Assembly (NCBI RefSeq): GCF_001646655.1
Contig: NZ_LPZN01000012.1
Span: 1 to 56,009 of the forward strand
Direction: 5' to 3'
Source: Rhodococcus gordoniae
Lineage (GTDB): Bacteria; Actinomycetota; Actinomycetes; Mycobacteriales; Mycobacteriaceae
Length of the DNA: 56,009 bases
Shown: piece after piece, positions 1 to 8,422 of the stretch
How positions within the stretch are numbered: position 1 is the first letter of the stretch
How the letters are laid out: every line of letters starts with the position of its first letter
Position numbers and translations under genes: made by a program
The notes under the pieces: model-generated
Seen by the model: only the letters and a program-made list of their open reading frames with translations
Told to the model about the DNA's origin: nothing
Database searches by the model: none

Positions 1-291
1 CGGCTCGCCTGCGGCCGACAGGCCGGACAGATCGGACTCGACGTCCGCCATCACCACCGGAACCCCCGCCGACGACAGCTGTTCTGCCATCATCTGCAGC
101 GTCTCGGTCTTGCCCGTGCCGGTAACACCGGCGACGAGAGCGTGACGGTTGATCGTGGCGAGCGGGATGCGCACCTGCGCGTCCGGGTCGGCGACGCCGT
201 CGAGAACGACACTTCCCAGTTCGAGCGCCTCGCCGATCACGTCGTATCCGGACGCGATGGCAGCAGTGGAAATTTCCGGGTTCTCGGTCAT
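1..291 (-). CDS. HerA-like / DUF853 P-loop ATPase, N-terminal part (continues beyond window)
   Basis: Only the first 97 codons are present; the gene runs off the left edge. The translation begins MTENPEISTAAIASGYDVIG and reaches a Walker A motif, VAGVTGTGKTET, followed by a strand ending ADVESDLSGLS. This pairing of Walker A with a D-E/K-x-D-L-S-G motif is characteristic of the DUF853 family of HerA-related ATPases, thought to be hexameric DNA-translocating or remodelling enzymes of uncertain cellular role. The ATG at 291 is preceded by a strong GGAGGGGG sequence. A TAGCGT box at 342-347 (minus strand) is a plausible -10. Family assignment is good; the biological role is not known. Confidence 0.85.
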   Translation of the reverse strand, partial: MTENPEISTAAIASGYDVIGEALELGSVVLDGVADPDAQVRIPLATINRHALVAGVTGTGKTETLQMMAEQLSSAGVPVVMADVESDLSGLSAAGEP

Positions 292-452
292 GCTCGCCCC
301 CTCCGGCGTCGACCTGCCCACCGTGACGGTACCGGCCCCTCACGCTACGGAAAGACCATTTCTATCGAGCGCCAGAATTGTCGCATTACAGTGATTCCGA
401 TCACAACCGATGTCGCGCGAGCGTTTAGCTCGACACCCCTCATGACCTGCAT

Positions 453-467
453 GTTCTTCGGGAGAAC
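453..467. promoter_or_regulatory. 15-bp palindrome GTTCT-N5-AGAAC, candidate operator
   Basis: GTTCTTCGGGAGAAC has perfect 5-bp arms and lies in the 271-bp divergent region between the HerA-like gene and the monooxygenase gene, about 95 bp before the latter's start. It is not the actinobacterial SOS box, whose arms run GAAC...GTTC. The operator role is an inference. Confidence 0.3.
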
Positions 468-562
468 TCGAAGCGGCGAGGAAACGAAGATCATTCGCAA
501 AAACAATGACTTGTGCTAGCAACGAACTACGCGAAACATTTCACGAGCACAGGAGAAGCACA

Positions 563-2068
563 TTGACGCCCAAGATCGCCATTCTCGGAGCAGGTCCCAG
601 TGGACTCGCGCAGCTGCGCGCATTCGAAGCAGCCCGAAAGGCCGGTCTGGAGCAGATCCCCGACATCGTCTGCTACGAGAAGCAGCCCGATTGGGGCGGA
701 ATGTGGAACTACACCTGGCGCACGGGACTCGACGAGAACGGTGAACCCGTCCACGCGAGCATGTACCGCTACCTGTGGTCCAACGGCCCCAAGGAATGCC
801 TCGAGTTCGCCGACTACTCCTTCGAAGAGCACTTCGGCCGCCCGATCCCGTCGTACCCGCCACGGGCCGTCCTGCTCGACTACATCATGGGCCGCGTCGC
901 CGAGAGCGACGTGCGCAAGTACATCCGCTTCAACACTGCAGTGCGGTGGGTCGACTGGTCGGACGAGACGCAGAAGTTCACCGTGACGGTGATGGACCAC
1001 AACCGCGGCGTCCTCGAATCCGACGAGTTCGACTACGTCGTCGTCGCGACCGGCCACTTCTCCACTCCGAACGTTCCCCACTTCGAGGGCCTCGACCGGT
1101 TCCCGGGACGCGTACTGCACGCCCACGACTTCCGCGACGCCCGCGAGTTCACCGGAAAGCGCCTGCTCCTCGTCGGCAGCAGCTACTCCGCCGAGGACAT
1201 CGGCACCCAGTGCGTCAAGTACGGCGCCGAACAAGTGACCTTCAGCTACCGCACTGCACCCATGGGTCACGACTGGCCCGAACAATTCTCCGAGGTACCG
1301 CTGCTCACCCACGTCGACGGCAAGGTCGCCCACTTCCAGGACGGCAGCACGCGCGAGGTCGACGCCATCGTGCTGTGCACGGGATACAAGCACCACTATC
1401 CGTTCCTGCCCGACGAACTGTCGCTGCGCACCAACAACCGGTTGTACCCGCGCGACATCTACAAGGGCATCTTCTTCCAGCGCAATCCGAGGTTGATGTA
1501 CCTCGGCGCACAGGACCAGTACTTCACGTTCAACATGTTCGACGCGCAGGCCTGGTACGCACGCGACGTCATGCTCGGCCGCGTCGACCTGCCCGATCTC
1601 GCCACCCGCGAGAAGGACATCGACGTGTGGCGGGCACGCGAGGAGAAGCTGTCGTCACCGGTGGAGGACATCGACTTCCAGGCCGCCTACATCCGCGATC
1701 TCGTCGACCGCACCGACTACCCCGAGTTCCACGTCGAACGCCAGGGCGAGGTGTTCAAGCAGTGGAAGAAGGACAAGAAGAACGACATCATGGGGTACCG
1801 GAACAAGAGCTACGCCTCGACGTTGACCGGCACCCTCGCTCCGCCGCTGCCGGCGCCGTGGATGGAGATCCTCGACGACTCCCCCGAGTCCTTCCTGAGT
1901 CAGGATTTCACCCGCAACGGCTCGGGGCAGCTCGGGCCGGCAGCGCAGAACGGGACCGCAGTGCAGAACGGGACCGGCGAAGGCCGGACGATCGGCCGGC
2001 ACCGTGCCCCGGCCGCGCGCCGCCCGGTCCGGCCGACCGCATCACGCACCGTTCCCGTCAAGGCGTGA
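563..2068 (+). CDS. tmm: Flavin-containing monooxygenase, trimethylamine monooxygenase-like
   Basis: Class B FAD/NADPH monooxygenase, 501 aa. The likely reaction is N-oxygenation of trimethylamine to TMAO. FAD motif GAGPSG is at residues 9-14, the FMO fingerprint FxGxxxHxxxF at 180-190, an NADPH-loop motif VGSSYSAED near 204-212 and LCTGYKHH further on. Stretches such as [35 protein letters not shown] and [15 protein letters not shown] match the bacterial Tmm proteins of marine proteobacteria as I remember them. I chose TTG at 563 because AGGAG at 551-555 sits 7 nt upstream and the protein then starts [11 protein letters not shown]; an in-frame ATG at 506 would add an unrelated stretch. The last ~60 residues form a low-complexity Gly/Asn/Arg-rich tail not expected in Tmm. 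No other methylamine genes are nearby. Substrate is inferred from similarity. Confidence 0.82.
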   Translation: MTPKIAILGAGPSGLAQLRAFEAARKAGLEQIPDIVCYEKQPDWGGMWNYTWRTGLDENGEPVHASMYRYLWSNGPKECLEFADYSFEEHFGRPIPSYPPRAVLLDYIMGRVAESDVRKYIRFNTAVRWVDWSDETQKFTVTVMDHNRGVLESDEFDYVVVATGHFSTPNVPHFEGLDRFPGRVLHAHDFRDAREFTGKRLLLVGSSYSAEDIGTQCVKYGAEQVTFSYRTAPMGHDWPEQFSEVPLLTHVDGKVAHFQDGSTREVDAIVLCTGYKHHYPFLPDELSLRTNNRLYPRDIYKGIFFQRNPRLMYLGAQDQYFTFNMFDAQAWYARDVMLGRVDLPDLATREKDIDVWRAREEKLSSPVEDIDFQAAYIRDLVDRTDYPEFHVERQGEVFKQWKKDKKNDIMGYRNKSYASTLTGTLAPPLPAPWMEILDDSPESFLSQDFTRNGSGQLGPAAQNGTAVQNGTGEGRTIGRHRAPAARRPVRPTASRTVPVKA

Positions 2069-2127
2069 TGTCGGGCATTTCGTCGCCGGCCCTCGATGCC
2101 GCCCCTCGGGAGTGCGCATCCGATGGC

Positions 2128-2133
2128 TAGTCT
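2128..2133 (+). promoter_or_regulatory. -10 box (TAGTCT) of leaderless orn promoter
   Basis: TAGTCT fits the actinobacterial TANNNT -10 pattern and ends 7 nt before the GTG at 2141, so transcription should begin at the start codon itself. Confidence 0.6.
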
Positions 2134-2140
2134 GTCTGTC

Positions 2141-2740
2141 GTGCAGGACAAACTCGTATGGATCGACTGTGAGATGACAGGGCTGCGTCTCGGCAGCGAC
2201 AAATTGATCGAGATCGCAGCTCTGGTCACCGACAGTGATCTCAACGTGCTCGGCGAGGGCGTGGACATCGTCATCCACGCCGATGACGACGCCCTCGCCG
2301 ACATGCCGGCGGTCGTGCAGCAGATGCACGAGCGGTCCGGGCTCACCGAGGAGGTGCGGCGCTCGACGGTCAGCCTCGCCGAGGCGGAGAAGCAGGTCCT
2401 CGCGTACATCCGCGAGCACGTCACCGAGGCCGGCACGGCCCCGCTGGCGGGCAACTCCATCGCGACCGACCACGCATTCATCACCCGCGACATGCCCGAG
2501 CTCGACAACTACCTGCACTACCGCATGGTGGACGTCAGCTCGATCAAGGAGCTGTGCCGGCGCTGGTATCCGCGCATCTACTTCGGCCAGCCGGAGAAGG
2601 GACTGTCGCACCGGGCGCTCGCCGACATCAAGGAGTCGATCCGCGAACTGCGCTACTACCGACGCACGGCGTTCGTGGCGCCCCCCGGCCCCACCCCGGC
2701 CGACCTCGCAGCCGTCGTGAAGGACCTGGGACCGGCCTGA
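2141..2740 (+). CDS. orn: Oligoribonuclease (DEDD exonuclease)
   Basis: 3'-to-5' exoribonuclease that degrades di- to penta-ribonucleotides, including pGpG, to mononucleotides in the cytoplasm. The 199-aa protein starts [15 protein letters not shown], with the first two acidic ligands in DCE, a central [12 protein letters not shown] motif, and [11 protein letters not shown] carrying the last His and Asp of the DEDDh set. The GTG at 2141 is preferred over ATG at 2123 because it gives the usual family N-terminus and sits 7 nt after a TANNNT box. Followed by tRNA-His as in mycobacteria. Length is close to the usual 180-215 aa. Confidence 0.95.
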   Translation: MQDKLVWIDCEMTGLRLGSDKLIEIAALVTDSDLNVLGEGVDIVIHADDDALADMPAVVQQMHERSGLTEEVRRSTVSLAEAEKQVLAYIREHVTEAGTAPLAGNSIATDHAFITRDMPELDNYLHYRMVDVSSIKELCRRWYPRIYFGQPEKGLSHRALADIKESIRELRYYRRTAFVAPPGPTPADLAAVVKDLGPA

Positions 2741-2773
2741 CCAGCCGATTCGTCTTTTCCGTCATCGTCAGGC

Positions 2774-2779
2774 TAGTAT
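2774..2779 (+). promoter_or_regulatory. Candidate -10 box (TAGTAT) for tRNA-His
   Basis: TAGTAT is a good TANNNT -10 element about 47 nt before the tRNA-His gene. No convincing -35 is visible. Confidence 0.45.
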
Positions 2780-2826
2780 CTGTACCGCAGGCGCAAGCGG
2801 CCGAGAGGTTGCCGGCGAATGCGATG

Positions 2827-2899
2827 GTGAGTGTAGTTCAGTTGGTAGAGCACCAGGTTGTGATCCTGGCTGTCGCGGGTTCGAGTCCCGTCACTCACC
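2827..2899 (+). tRNA. tRNA-His (GTG anticodon)
   Basis: Acceptor arms GTGAGTG and CACTCAC pair, the TTCGAGTCC T-loop is present, and the anticodon loop reads TTGTGAT with anticodon GTG. The base before the acceptor is G (2826) and the discriminator is C (2899), the G-1:C73 pair diagnostic of tRNA-His. CCA is not encoded. Confidence 0.97.
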
Positions 2900-2908
2900 C
2901 CGAAGAAA

Positions 2909-2938
2909 CCCCCGATCGGATTCCCGATCGGGGGTTTT
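2909..2938 (+). terminator. Rho-independent terminator after tRNA-His
   Basis: An 11-bp perfect stem CCCCCGATCGG / CCGATCGGGGG with a 4-nt loop is followed by TTTT and starts 10 nt after the tRNA. Confidence 0.9.
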
Positions 2939-3025
2939 CTCGTCCACGACGAATCTTCACGCGCCGAACCGGGGTTCGCCGACGTTACAGCGCGCGCACG
3001 GCCCGGTTCGGGGCGCGAGGCGGGT

Positions 3026-4171
3026 CTATTCGAACGAGCGGGCCACGAACGCGCCGACCTCGGGCAGCGAACGCTCGACCGTCGTGTAGTGCCCGGCCAT
3101 GTAGACGCGATAGTCGACGTCCGCTCCTGCGGCCTTCATGTCGGCGGCGAGGGCCGCAGAAAGCGGCAGCGGGACCACCACGTCGTGGACGCCGTGGGCG
3201 AGGAACACCGGCCGGTCGTATCCGTTCGCCGGAGCGGCGAGATAATCGGCGAGCAGCGCCGCCATGGGCTCCTCGGCCAACGGACGCGCGAGCAACTCAC
3301 CGACCCGGATGCCGCGCACCGACTCCTCGAGATCGTCGTAACACAGCTCTTCGGCCCGGTCGACGACCTCCCGGCCGACAGGAGTCAGGAAGCTGTCGAC
3401 GTCCACCTCGGGGTAGGCATCGCGCAGCCCCGCGAAGATGTAGCCGCTGAAACTGACCAGACCCCCCAGCCCGGGATCCGGGAAACCCGGCACGCCGATC
3501 GTGAAGGCCCGCTCGAGATTCGCCGGTGCGCCCGTGGCGACCGTTCCGCGGAAGTCGAGTTCGGGTGCCCGGAAGGTCGCGATCGTGGCGGTGTGCAGCG
3601 CCGCGTGCCCTCCTTGCGACTGGCCCATCACGAGCCACCGCTCGGACAGCGGTGCCCCGCCCGCGCGGGCCGCCCGGACGATGTCGACGATACTGTTCGC
3701 GGCACTGGGGCCGTCGAGATAACGATGGAGACCTTCGGAGCCGAGACCGGGGAAGTCGGCAGAGACGATCGCGTAACCGGAGTCGAGCCAGTGCCGCAGA
3801 TAGGTGCGTTCCAGAGCGGATCGCGGCGTGCGGGTCGTGAGTGCGCAGTCGTCGCCCACGCCGGTCGTGCCGTGTGCCCACGCGATGACGGGCCAGCCAC
3901 CTTCGGGGGCGTCACCTTCGGGCAGGAACAACGCCCCGGTGGCGACGGTCGGCTCTCCCGACCGCCACTCGGTGCGGTATTCGAGCTTCGTCGCGGTGCC
4001 CGCGCCTGGCAGCGACACCTCCTCGGGCAGCGGCTGCTGTGAGACGACGGCACCGGGCGTCGACGCGGTCGACGACGCGACCGGAGCCGCCGCAGCCCCC
4101 GTCGGCGTCAGCGATGCGAGCAGTACGGCACCGCAGAATGCGGCGCGCAACGCTCGCCCCCGAACGGCCAT
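3026..4171 (-). CDS. Secreted alpha/beta hydrolase, secretory lipase-like
   Basis: Predicted exported esterase/lipase of 381 aa. The N-terminus MAVRGRALRAAFCGAVLLAS followed by ...TGAAAAP looks like a Sec signal peptide. The fold shows VIAWAHGTTG (oxyanion region, about 95-104), DFPGLGSEG, the nucleophile elbow GQSQGG with Ser185, then HGVHDVVVPL and AGHYTTVE near the C-terminus carrying likely Asp and His. This pattern fits the secretory lipase family. The ATG at 4171 has AGAGGGG 4 nt upstream; an alternative GTG at 4192 would overlap the stop of the upstream transpeptidase gene (GTGA) and suggests translational coupling. Substrate unknown. Confidence 0.8.
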   Translation of the reverse strand: MAVRGRALRAAFCGAVLLASLTPTGAAAAPVASSTASTPGAVVSQQPLPEEVSLPGAGTATKLEYRTEWRSGEPTVATGALFLPEGDAPEGGWPVIAWAHGTTGVGDDCALTTRTPRSALERTYLRHWLDSGYAIVSADFPGLGSEGLHRYLDGPSAANSIVDIVRAARAGGAPLSERWLVMGQSQGGHAALHTATIATFRAPELDFRGTVATGAPANLERAFTIGVPGFPDPGLGGLVSFSGYIFAGLRDAYPEVDVDSFLTPVGREVVDRAEELCYDDLEESVRGIRVGELLARPLAEEPMAALLADYLAAPANGYDRPVFLAHGVHDVVVPLPLSAALAADMKAAGADVDYRVYMAGHYTTVERSLPEVGAFVARSFE

Positions 4172-4188
4172 CGATCCCCTCTGATCCG

Positions 4189-5403
4189 TCACGCCGCAGC
4201 GTTACCGGCCTTCCATGTGGACCACGGAATGTTCCAGTCACCGAGTCCGTCCGTCCCCGGGAGAACACCGCCGACCGTGTTACGGACCACGACGATGTCG
4301 CCGCGCTTGGTGTTGTCGAAGATCCATTTCGCGTTGGCGGGGCTCAGGTTCAGGCAACCGTGGCTGACGTTGCGGACGCCCTGGTCGCCGAGTGACCACG
4401 GTGCAGAGTGGAAGAAGATGCCGCTGTAGGACATCCGCGTCGCCCAGTCCACCGGAGTGCGGTAGCCCTGCGCCGAGTCGGAGGGAACGCCGTAGGTGGA
4501 CGAGTCCATGATCATGTTCTCGAACCGGTCGCCGATGATGTAGACGCCGTTCGGGGTGGGCGTGGAGTCCTTGCCGAAGGACGTCGCCATCGTGATGACG
4601 TCGACGCCGTTTCGGGTGACGGTGACCTGCTTGGTCGCGTCGTCGGCGGTGATGATCACCGCATCGCCGATGGTGAAGGACGAATGGACGTCGGACTGGC
4701 CGAAGAGACCGTCGCCGAGATCCTTGCCGTAGACGTTCACGTCGACGGTGACGGTGGTGCCGGGAGTCCAGTAGTTCTCCGGGCGCCACCGCACCTCACG
4801 GTTGTTGACCCAGTAGAAGGCGCCCTCGACCGGAGGGTTCGTGGTGACGGTGACGGCCGATTCGGCCGCGAGCCGGTCCGGGATGTTCTCGTCGAACTGC
4901 ACGGCGATCGGCTGACCGATGCCCACGATCGAGCCCTCACCGGGCAACACGTAGGGCTGGGTGAGATTCGCGGGCGACGACGTGGTGAACGCCGCGGTCG
5001 AGGTGGTCGCGCCGCCGAGTCCGTACGCGACCGTCTCGAGGGTGTAGGAGCGGTTGTAACCGAGGGGTTCGGTGTTCACCCAGGTCAGTCCGTCGGCGGC
5101 GAGTTCGCCCTGCACCGGCTCCCCCGCCGGGTCGAGCAGGGTCACCGAATCGAGCTTGCCGTTGACGACCGAGACGGTCACCGGATCGATCGGCGAGAAG
5201 CCGACCGAGCCGTCGGCCACACTCGACGACACCGTCGGCTTGATGAGCGCGGCCACGGGATTGGAGTCGATCGGCACCTCCTCGGCGCCCGAACCCGTAC
5301 CGCCCGCACATCCGGTGACAAATGCCACAACGCCGACGACGACCACTCCGAGGATCCCTCGCACCCGACGACCCCGGGGGTTCCGCGCACTCGATTCCGC
5401 CAT
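4189..5403 (-). CDS. L,D-transpeptidase lipoprotein (LppS-like) with Ig-like domains
   Basis: Cell-wall enzyme making 3-3 peptide cross-links in peptidoglycan. The 404-aa protein has a signal sequence ending VTGCAGG (lipidated Cys32), two Ig-like beta domains (about 50-150 and 150-245), and a C-terminal YkuD domain. The catalytic signature is complete: [13 protein letters not shown] followed by [14 protein letters not shown] with the nucleophilic Cys. ATG 5403 is chosen because GGAG at 5411-5414 lies 7 nt upstream; ATG 5409 is only 1 nt from it. The location between orn and bcp matches lppS (Rv2518c) in M. tuberculosis. Probably co-transcribed with the downstream hydrolase, 17 nt apart. Confidence 0.93.
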   Translation of the reverse strand: MAESSARNPRGRRVRGILGVVVVGVVAFVTGCAGGTGSGAEEVPIDSNPVAALIKPTVSSSVADGSVGFSPIDPVTVSVVNGKLDSVTLLDPAGEPVQGELAADGLTWVNTEPLGYNRSYTLETVAYGLGGATTSTAAFTTSSPANLTQPYVLPGEGSIVGIGQPIAVQFDENIPDRLAAESAVTVTTNPPVEGAFYWVNNREVRWRPENYWTPGTTVTVDVNVYGKDLGDGLFGQSDVHSSFTIGDAVIITADDATKQVTVTRNGVDVITMATSFGKDSTPTPNGVYIIGDRFENMIMDSSTYGVPSDSAQGYRTPVDWATRMSYSGIFFHSAPWSLGDQGVRNVSHGCLNLSPANAKWIFDNTKRGDIVVVRNTVGGVLPGTDGLGDWNIPWSTWKAGNAAA

Positions 5404-5596
5404 TGTCATACTCCGATCCCGCCTCCCCCAAGGCACAAAAAACGCACGTCACAACACCGAACACGATGATGCCAGCCTCTGATGCGGCCGACCCGACGCG
5501 ACTCCCCCGTACGTCGGTAACGTTCGCATGACAATCGCTCCGACCACCCGAGCCGTTACGGCGACGACCGTACCGAAAACATTCTGACCAGGCGAT

Positions 5597-5625
5597 TTGG
5601 TACGTCGCGAGACGGTGTGTAATGT
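5597..5625 (+). promoter_or_regulatory. tRNA-Lys promoter (TTGGTA-17-TAATGT)
   Basis: A near-consensus -35 TTGGTA (5597-5602), 17-nt spacer and -10 TAATGT (5620-5625) lie about 43 bp before the first tRNA-Lys gene. Confidence 0.75.
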
Positions 5626-5667
5626 TCTCTTCGTTGCTGGGACGGCATCCTGGGAACAGATCGTCCA

Positions 5668-5740
<73 letters not shown>

Positions 5741-5745
5741 CAACA

Positions 5746-5780
5746 CGAAGGCCGGGCACCCAGTGTCCGGCCTTCGTTCT
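5746..5780 (+). terminator. Terminator after tRNA-Lys copy 1
   Basis: CGAAGGCCGG (5746-5755) pairs with CCGGCCTTCG (5767-5776), extended inward by a few weaker pairs, followed by TTCT. It begins 5 nt after the tRNA. Confidence 0.85.
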
Positions 5781-5834
5781 GGCGGTCACGCCGTACCCTC
5801 TCGCCGAGACGACGACCGGGATACACACCGCCAC

Positions 5835-5907
<73 letters not shown>

Positions 5908-5912
5908 CGACA

Positions 5913-5948
5913 CGAAGGCCGGATACCGGAAACGGTATCCGGCCTTCG
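5913..5948 (+). terminator. 16-bp hairpin with GAAA tetraloop after tRNA-Lys copy 2
   Basis: CGAAGGCCGGATACCG pairs perfectly with CGGTATCCGGCCTTCG around a GAAA loop. The outer 10 bp equal the hairpin after copy 1. The tail is T-poor (TCGTTCG). Confidence 0.8.
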
Positions 5949-6019
5949 TCGTTCGCGACCGGTGACGCCGTCGCACGGTACTGTCCCCCGCACTCGATGG
6001 CACTGTTCCCCGGAACGAG

Positions 6020-6050
6020 GAACACCCACGCCGAGTCGACGTGGGTGTTC
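6020..6050 (-). terminator. Terminator hairpin downstream of the DUF3618 gene
   Basis: GAACACCCACG / CGTGGGTGTTC, an 11-bp stem with a 9-nt loop, lies 24 bp past the end of the minus-strand gene at 6074. No U-tract follows on either strand. Confidence 0.6.
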
Positions 6051-6073
6051 TCCGAAGCGGTGGAGCGCGAAGG

Positions 6074-6298
6074 TCAGCGCAGGATCCTGCGCAGCACCAG
6101 CAATCCGACGACCGTGCCGGCCGCGATCGCCGCGTACTTCTTCACCTGCGGCTGGTTCACCTTTGCCAGGAGGGTCTGCTTCGTGCTCGCCACCAGATTC
6201 TTCGGGTTGGCGCGGACGCTCAGTTCGTCGAGTGTGCTCGCGAGCTGATTGCGGGCCTTCTCGATCTCCCGCTCGATGTCCTCGGTGTCCCTAGCCAC
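6074..6298 (-). CDS. DUF3618 small membrane-anchored protein
   Basis: A 74-aa protein. Residues 1-30 (ARDTEDIEREIEKARNQLAS) form the amphipathic helix typical of DUF3618, and residues ~53-70 (KYAAIAAGTVVGLLVLRR) form a single C-terminal membrane segment. The GTG at 6298 is used because GGAGG lies a few bases upstream and the family motif follows directly; a longer in-frame extension has no family match. It is divergent from bcp, as Rv2520c is from bcp in M. tuberculosis. Function unknown. Confidence 0.85.
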   Translation of the reverse strand: MARDTEDIEREIEKARNQLASTLDELSVRANPKNLVASTKQTLLAKVNQPQVKKYAAIAAGTVVGLLVLRRILR

Positions 6299-6374
6299 GT
6301 GTCCTCCAGAAGGTCGCTGCAGTGTGCTGCGACCACGGTAATGGACGCGCGCCGGGAATGGCTGCACGGTCCAC

Positions 6375-6380
6375 TACTGT
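6375..6380 (+). promoter_or_regulatory. -10 box (TACTGT) of leaderless bcp promoter
   Basis: TACTGT ends 7 nt before the ATG at 6388 and there is no Shine-Dalgarno sequence, consistent with leaderless transcription. Confidence 0.6.
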
Positions 6381-6387
6381 CGCCCTC

Positions 6388-6861
6388 ATGACGGAGAACA
6401 GCAGACTCACGCCCGGCGATCCCGCCCCCGATTTCACCCTCCCCGACGCCGACGGCAACGAGGTGTCGCTGTCGGACCATCGCGGCCGCAAGGTCGTCGT
6501 GTACTTCTATCCCGCCGCGAGCACCCCGGGATGCACGAAGCAGGCGTGCGACTTCCGCGACAACCTCGCCGAACTGAACGAGGCGGGCCTCGACGTGATC
6601 GGCATCTCACCCGACAAGCCGGCCAAGCTCGCGAAGTTCCGCGACGCCGAACAGCTGACCTTCCCGCTGCTGTCGGATCCCGAGAAGACCACCCTCCGGG
6701 CGTGGGGTGCCTTCGGCGAGAAGAAGATGTACGGCAAGACCGTCACCGGCGTCATCCGGTCGACCTTCCTCGTCGACGAGGACGGGAAGATCGAGGTCGC
6801 GCAGTACAACGTCCGCGCGACCGGGCACGTGGCGAAGCTGCGCCGCGACCTGTCGGTCTGA
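6388..6861 (+). CDS. bcp: Thiol peroxidase / peroxiredoxin Bcp
   Basis: Reduces hydrogen peroxide and organic hydroperoxides in the cytoplasm using thioredoxin-type reductants. It is 157 aa. The motif STPGCTKQACDFRD contains the peroxidatic Cys49 and the resolving Cys54 five residues later, the arrangement of the atypical two-Cys Bcp group. N-terminal GDPAPDFTLPDADG and C-terminal RSTFLVDEDGKI are standard peroxiredoxin elements. It ends 12 nt before the convergent peptidase gene. Equivalent to Rv2521 by position. Confidence 0.95.
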   Translation: MTENSRLTPGDPAPDFTLPDADGNEVSLSDHRGRKVVVYFYPAASTPGCTKQACDFRDNLAELNEAGLDVIGISPDKPAKLAKFRDAEQLTFPLLSDPEKTTLRAWGAFGEKKMYGKTVTGVIRSTFLVDEDGKIEVAQYNVRATGHVAKLRRDLSV

Positions 6862-6873
6862 TCGGTCCTGCCG

Positions 6874-8244
6874 TTACCGCGGTGCCAGCGAGGTCAGCAA
6901 CAGCGCTTCGGCGACGGCGAGATTCTCGATCTCGGTGGGGTCGACACTCTCGTTCGGCGCGTGGATGACGCAGCGCGGTTCCTCGACGCCGATCAGGGCG
7001 ATCTCGGCCTGCGGCACAGCGCGTTGCAGCGCGGTGCACAGCGGGATCGAGCCGCCCTGCCCGGCAGTCCCGACCTCCCGGCCGTAGGCGGTCTCGAGCG
7101 CGGTTCGCAGCGCGGCGTAACCGGGCCCGTCCGTCGGCGCACGGAAGGGTTCGCCGAGGACGTCGCGGTCGATGCGCAGATGCGCTCCCCAGGGCACGTG
7201 GGCCTCGAGATGAGCGACGAGCGCGTCCTGGGCGGTGCGGGCGTCGATGCCCGGCGGCACGCGCAGGTTCAGGCGTGCGGACGCTCGCGGCACGACCGCC
7301 GCGGCCGAGCCGACGACGGGCGGGGCGTCGATCCCGAGGACGGTCAGGGCCGGTCGCGCCCACACCGCGTCGGCGACGGTGCCGGAAGTAGGCAGCGTGA
7401 CACCGTCGAGCACGCCCGCATCGGCGCGGAAACGGTCCTCGGGGTACGGGACGCCGTCCCAGGTCGCGGAGCAGTCGAGTCCGTCGACGACCGTATTGCC
7501 GTGTTCGTCGCGGAGGGTGCCCAACAGGTGCACGAGCGCGGCGAGCGCGTCGGGGGCCGCTCCGCCGTACATCCCCGAGTGGATCTCGCCTCTCAACGTC
7601 TCGATGTGCACGTCGACGTTCGCGATGCCCCGCAGCGTGGTGGTGAGCGTGGGTTGCCCGACTGCGGTGTTGCCGCAGTCGCCGATGACGATGAGGTCGG
7701 CGTCGAACAACTCGGGTCGCTCGGCGACGAGGTGGTCGAGTCCGGCCCCGCCCATCTCTTCCGAGCCCTCGATGACGATGCGGACACCGACAGGAAGAGA
7801 GCCGTCCTCGCGCAGCGCCCGCAGTGCGAGCAGGTGCATGACGACATTGCCCTTGCAGTCGGCGGCACCGCGGCCGTACCAGCGACCGTCCCGTTCGGTG
7901 AGGGTGAAGGGCTCGCTGTGCCAGAGCGATTCGTCGCCGGGCGGCTGAACGTCGTAGTGGCTGTAGAGCAGAACCGTCGGTGCGCCCTCCGGTGCGGGTG
8001 TGTGGCCGAGGACGGCGAGCGAGCCGTCGGAGGTCTCGATCGTCTCGACGTTCTCGATTCCTGCGGCGGCGAAGGCATCCCGCACCCAGTTCGCGGCCCC
8101 TGTGCACTCCTCGGCGGGGAACTGACGCGGATCCGCGACGGAGCGGAAGGCGACGAGGGTTGCGAGGTCTGCCCGCGCGGCCGGCATCGCGATACGGATC
8201 CGCTCACGAATTCGGTCCGGGATGGTGGTGTCCACGCTGCTCAT
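6874..8244 (-). CDS. M20 family metallo-dipeptidase
   Basis: Cytoplasmic zinc dipeptidase/carboxypeptidase of 456 aa. Metal ligands are visible in order: SHYDVQPPGD (His96, catalytic Asp98), GRGAADCKGN (bridging Asp129), IEGSEEMGG (Glu162-163), IGDCGNT, and a C-terminal His in the PRCVIHAPNE motif. A lid/dimerisation domain occupies roughly 190-330. ATG 8244 follows GGAG with a TAGGAT -10 at 8274-8279. Position matches Rv2522c, immediately before acpS-fas in mycobacteria, but here a TetR gene intervenes. Substrate not determined. Confidence 0.9.
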   Translation of the reverse strand: MSSVDTTIPDRIRERIRIAMPAARADLATLVAFRSVADPRQFPAEECTGAANWVRDAFAAAGIENVETIETSDGSLAVLGHTPAPEGAPTVLLYSHYDVQPPGDESLWHSEPFTLTERDGRWYGRGAADCKGNVVMHLLALRALREDGSLPVGVRIVIEGSEEMGGAGLDHLVAERPELFDADLIVIGDCGNTAVGQPTLTTTLRGIANVDVHIETLRGEIHSGMYGGAAPDALAALVHLLGTLRDEHGNTVVDGLDCSATWDGVPYPEDRFRADAGVLDGVTLPTSGTVADAVWARPALTVLGIDAPPVVGSAAAVVPRASARLNLRVPPGIDARTAQDALVAHLEAHVPWGAHLRIDRDVLGEPFRAPTDGPGYAALRTALETAYGREVGTAGQGGSIPLCTALQRAVPQAEIALIGVEEPRCVIHAPNESVDPTEIENLAVAEALLLTSLAPR

Positions 8245-8273
8245 CGATCTCCGTCCGTCGAGGTTCTGCCGCC

Positions 8274-8279
8274 ATCCTA
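8274..8279 (-). promoter_or_regulatory. -10 box (TAGGAT) for the M20 dipeptidase gene
   Basis: On the minus strand TAGGAT lies about 30 nt before the ATG at 8244, leaving a short leader that contains GGAG. Confidence 0.45.
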
Positions 8280-8410
8280 GGACCGGCCGGGCGGGACCCG
8301 CCGGGACTCGGCGACGCTCCGGCGCGGACGAGTCCCGTTCCCGGCGTCACATCTTCCATTTCTGACACTCGGACTCACAGCAAGTATTCGGTAAAGAGAT
8401 GCCCTACGGC

Positions 8411-8416
8411 TAGCCT
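8411..8416 (+). promoter_or_regulatory. -10 box (TAGCCT) of leaderless TetR-gene promoter
   Basis: TAGCCT ends 6 nt before the GTG at 8423; there is no ribosome-binding site. Confidence 0.6.
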
Positions 8417-8422
8417 GGGCGC

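Noticed and set aside
142-519. Small plus-strand ORF at the left end
   Set aside because: It is antisense to the HerA-like gene and continues through its promoter, without a ribosome site.
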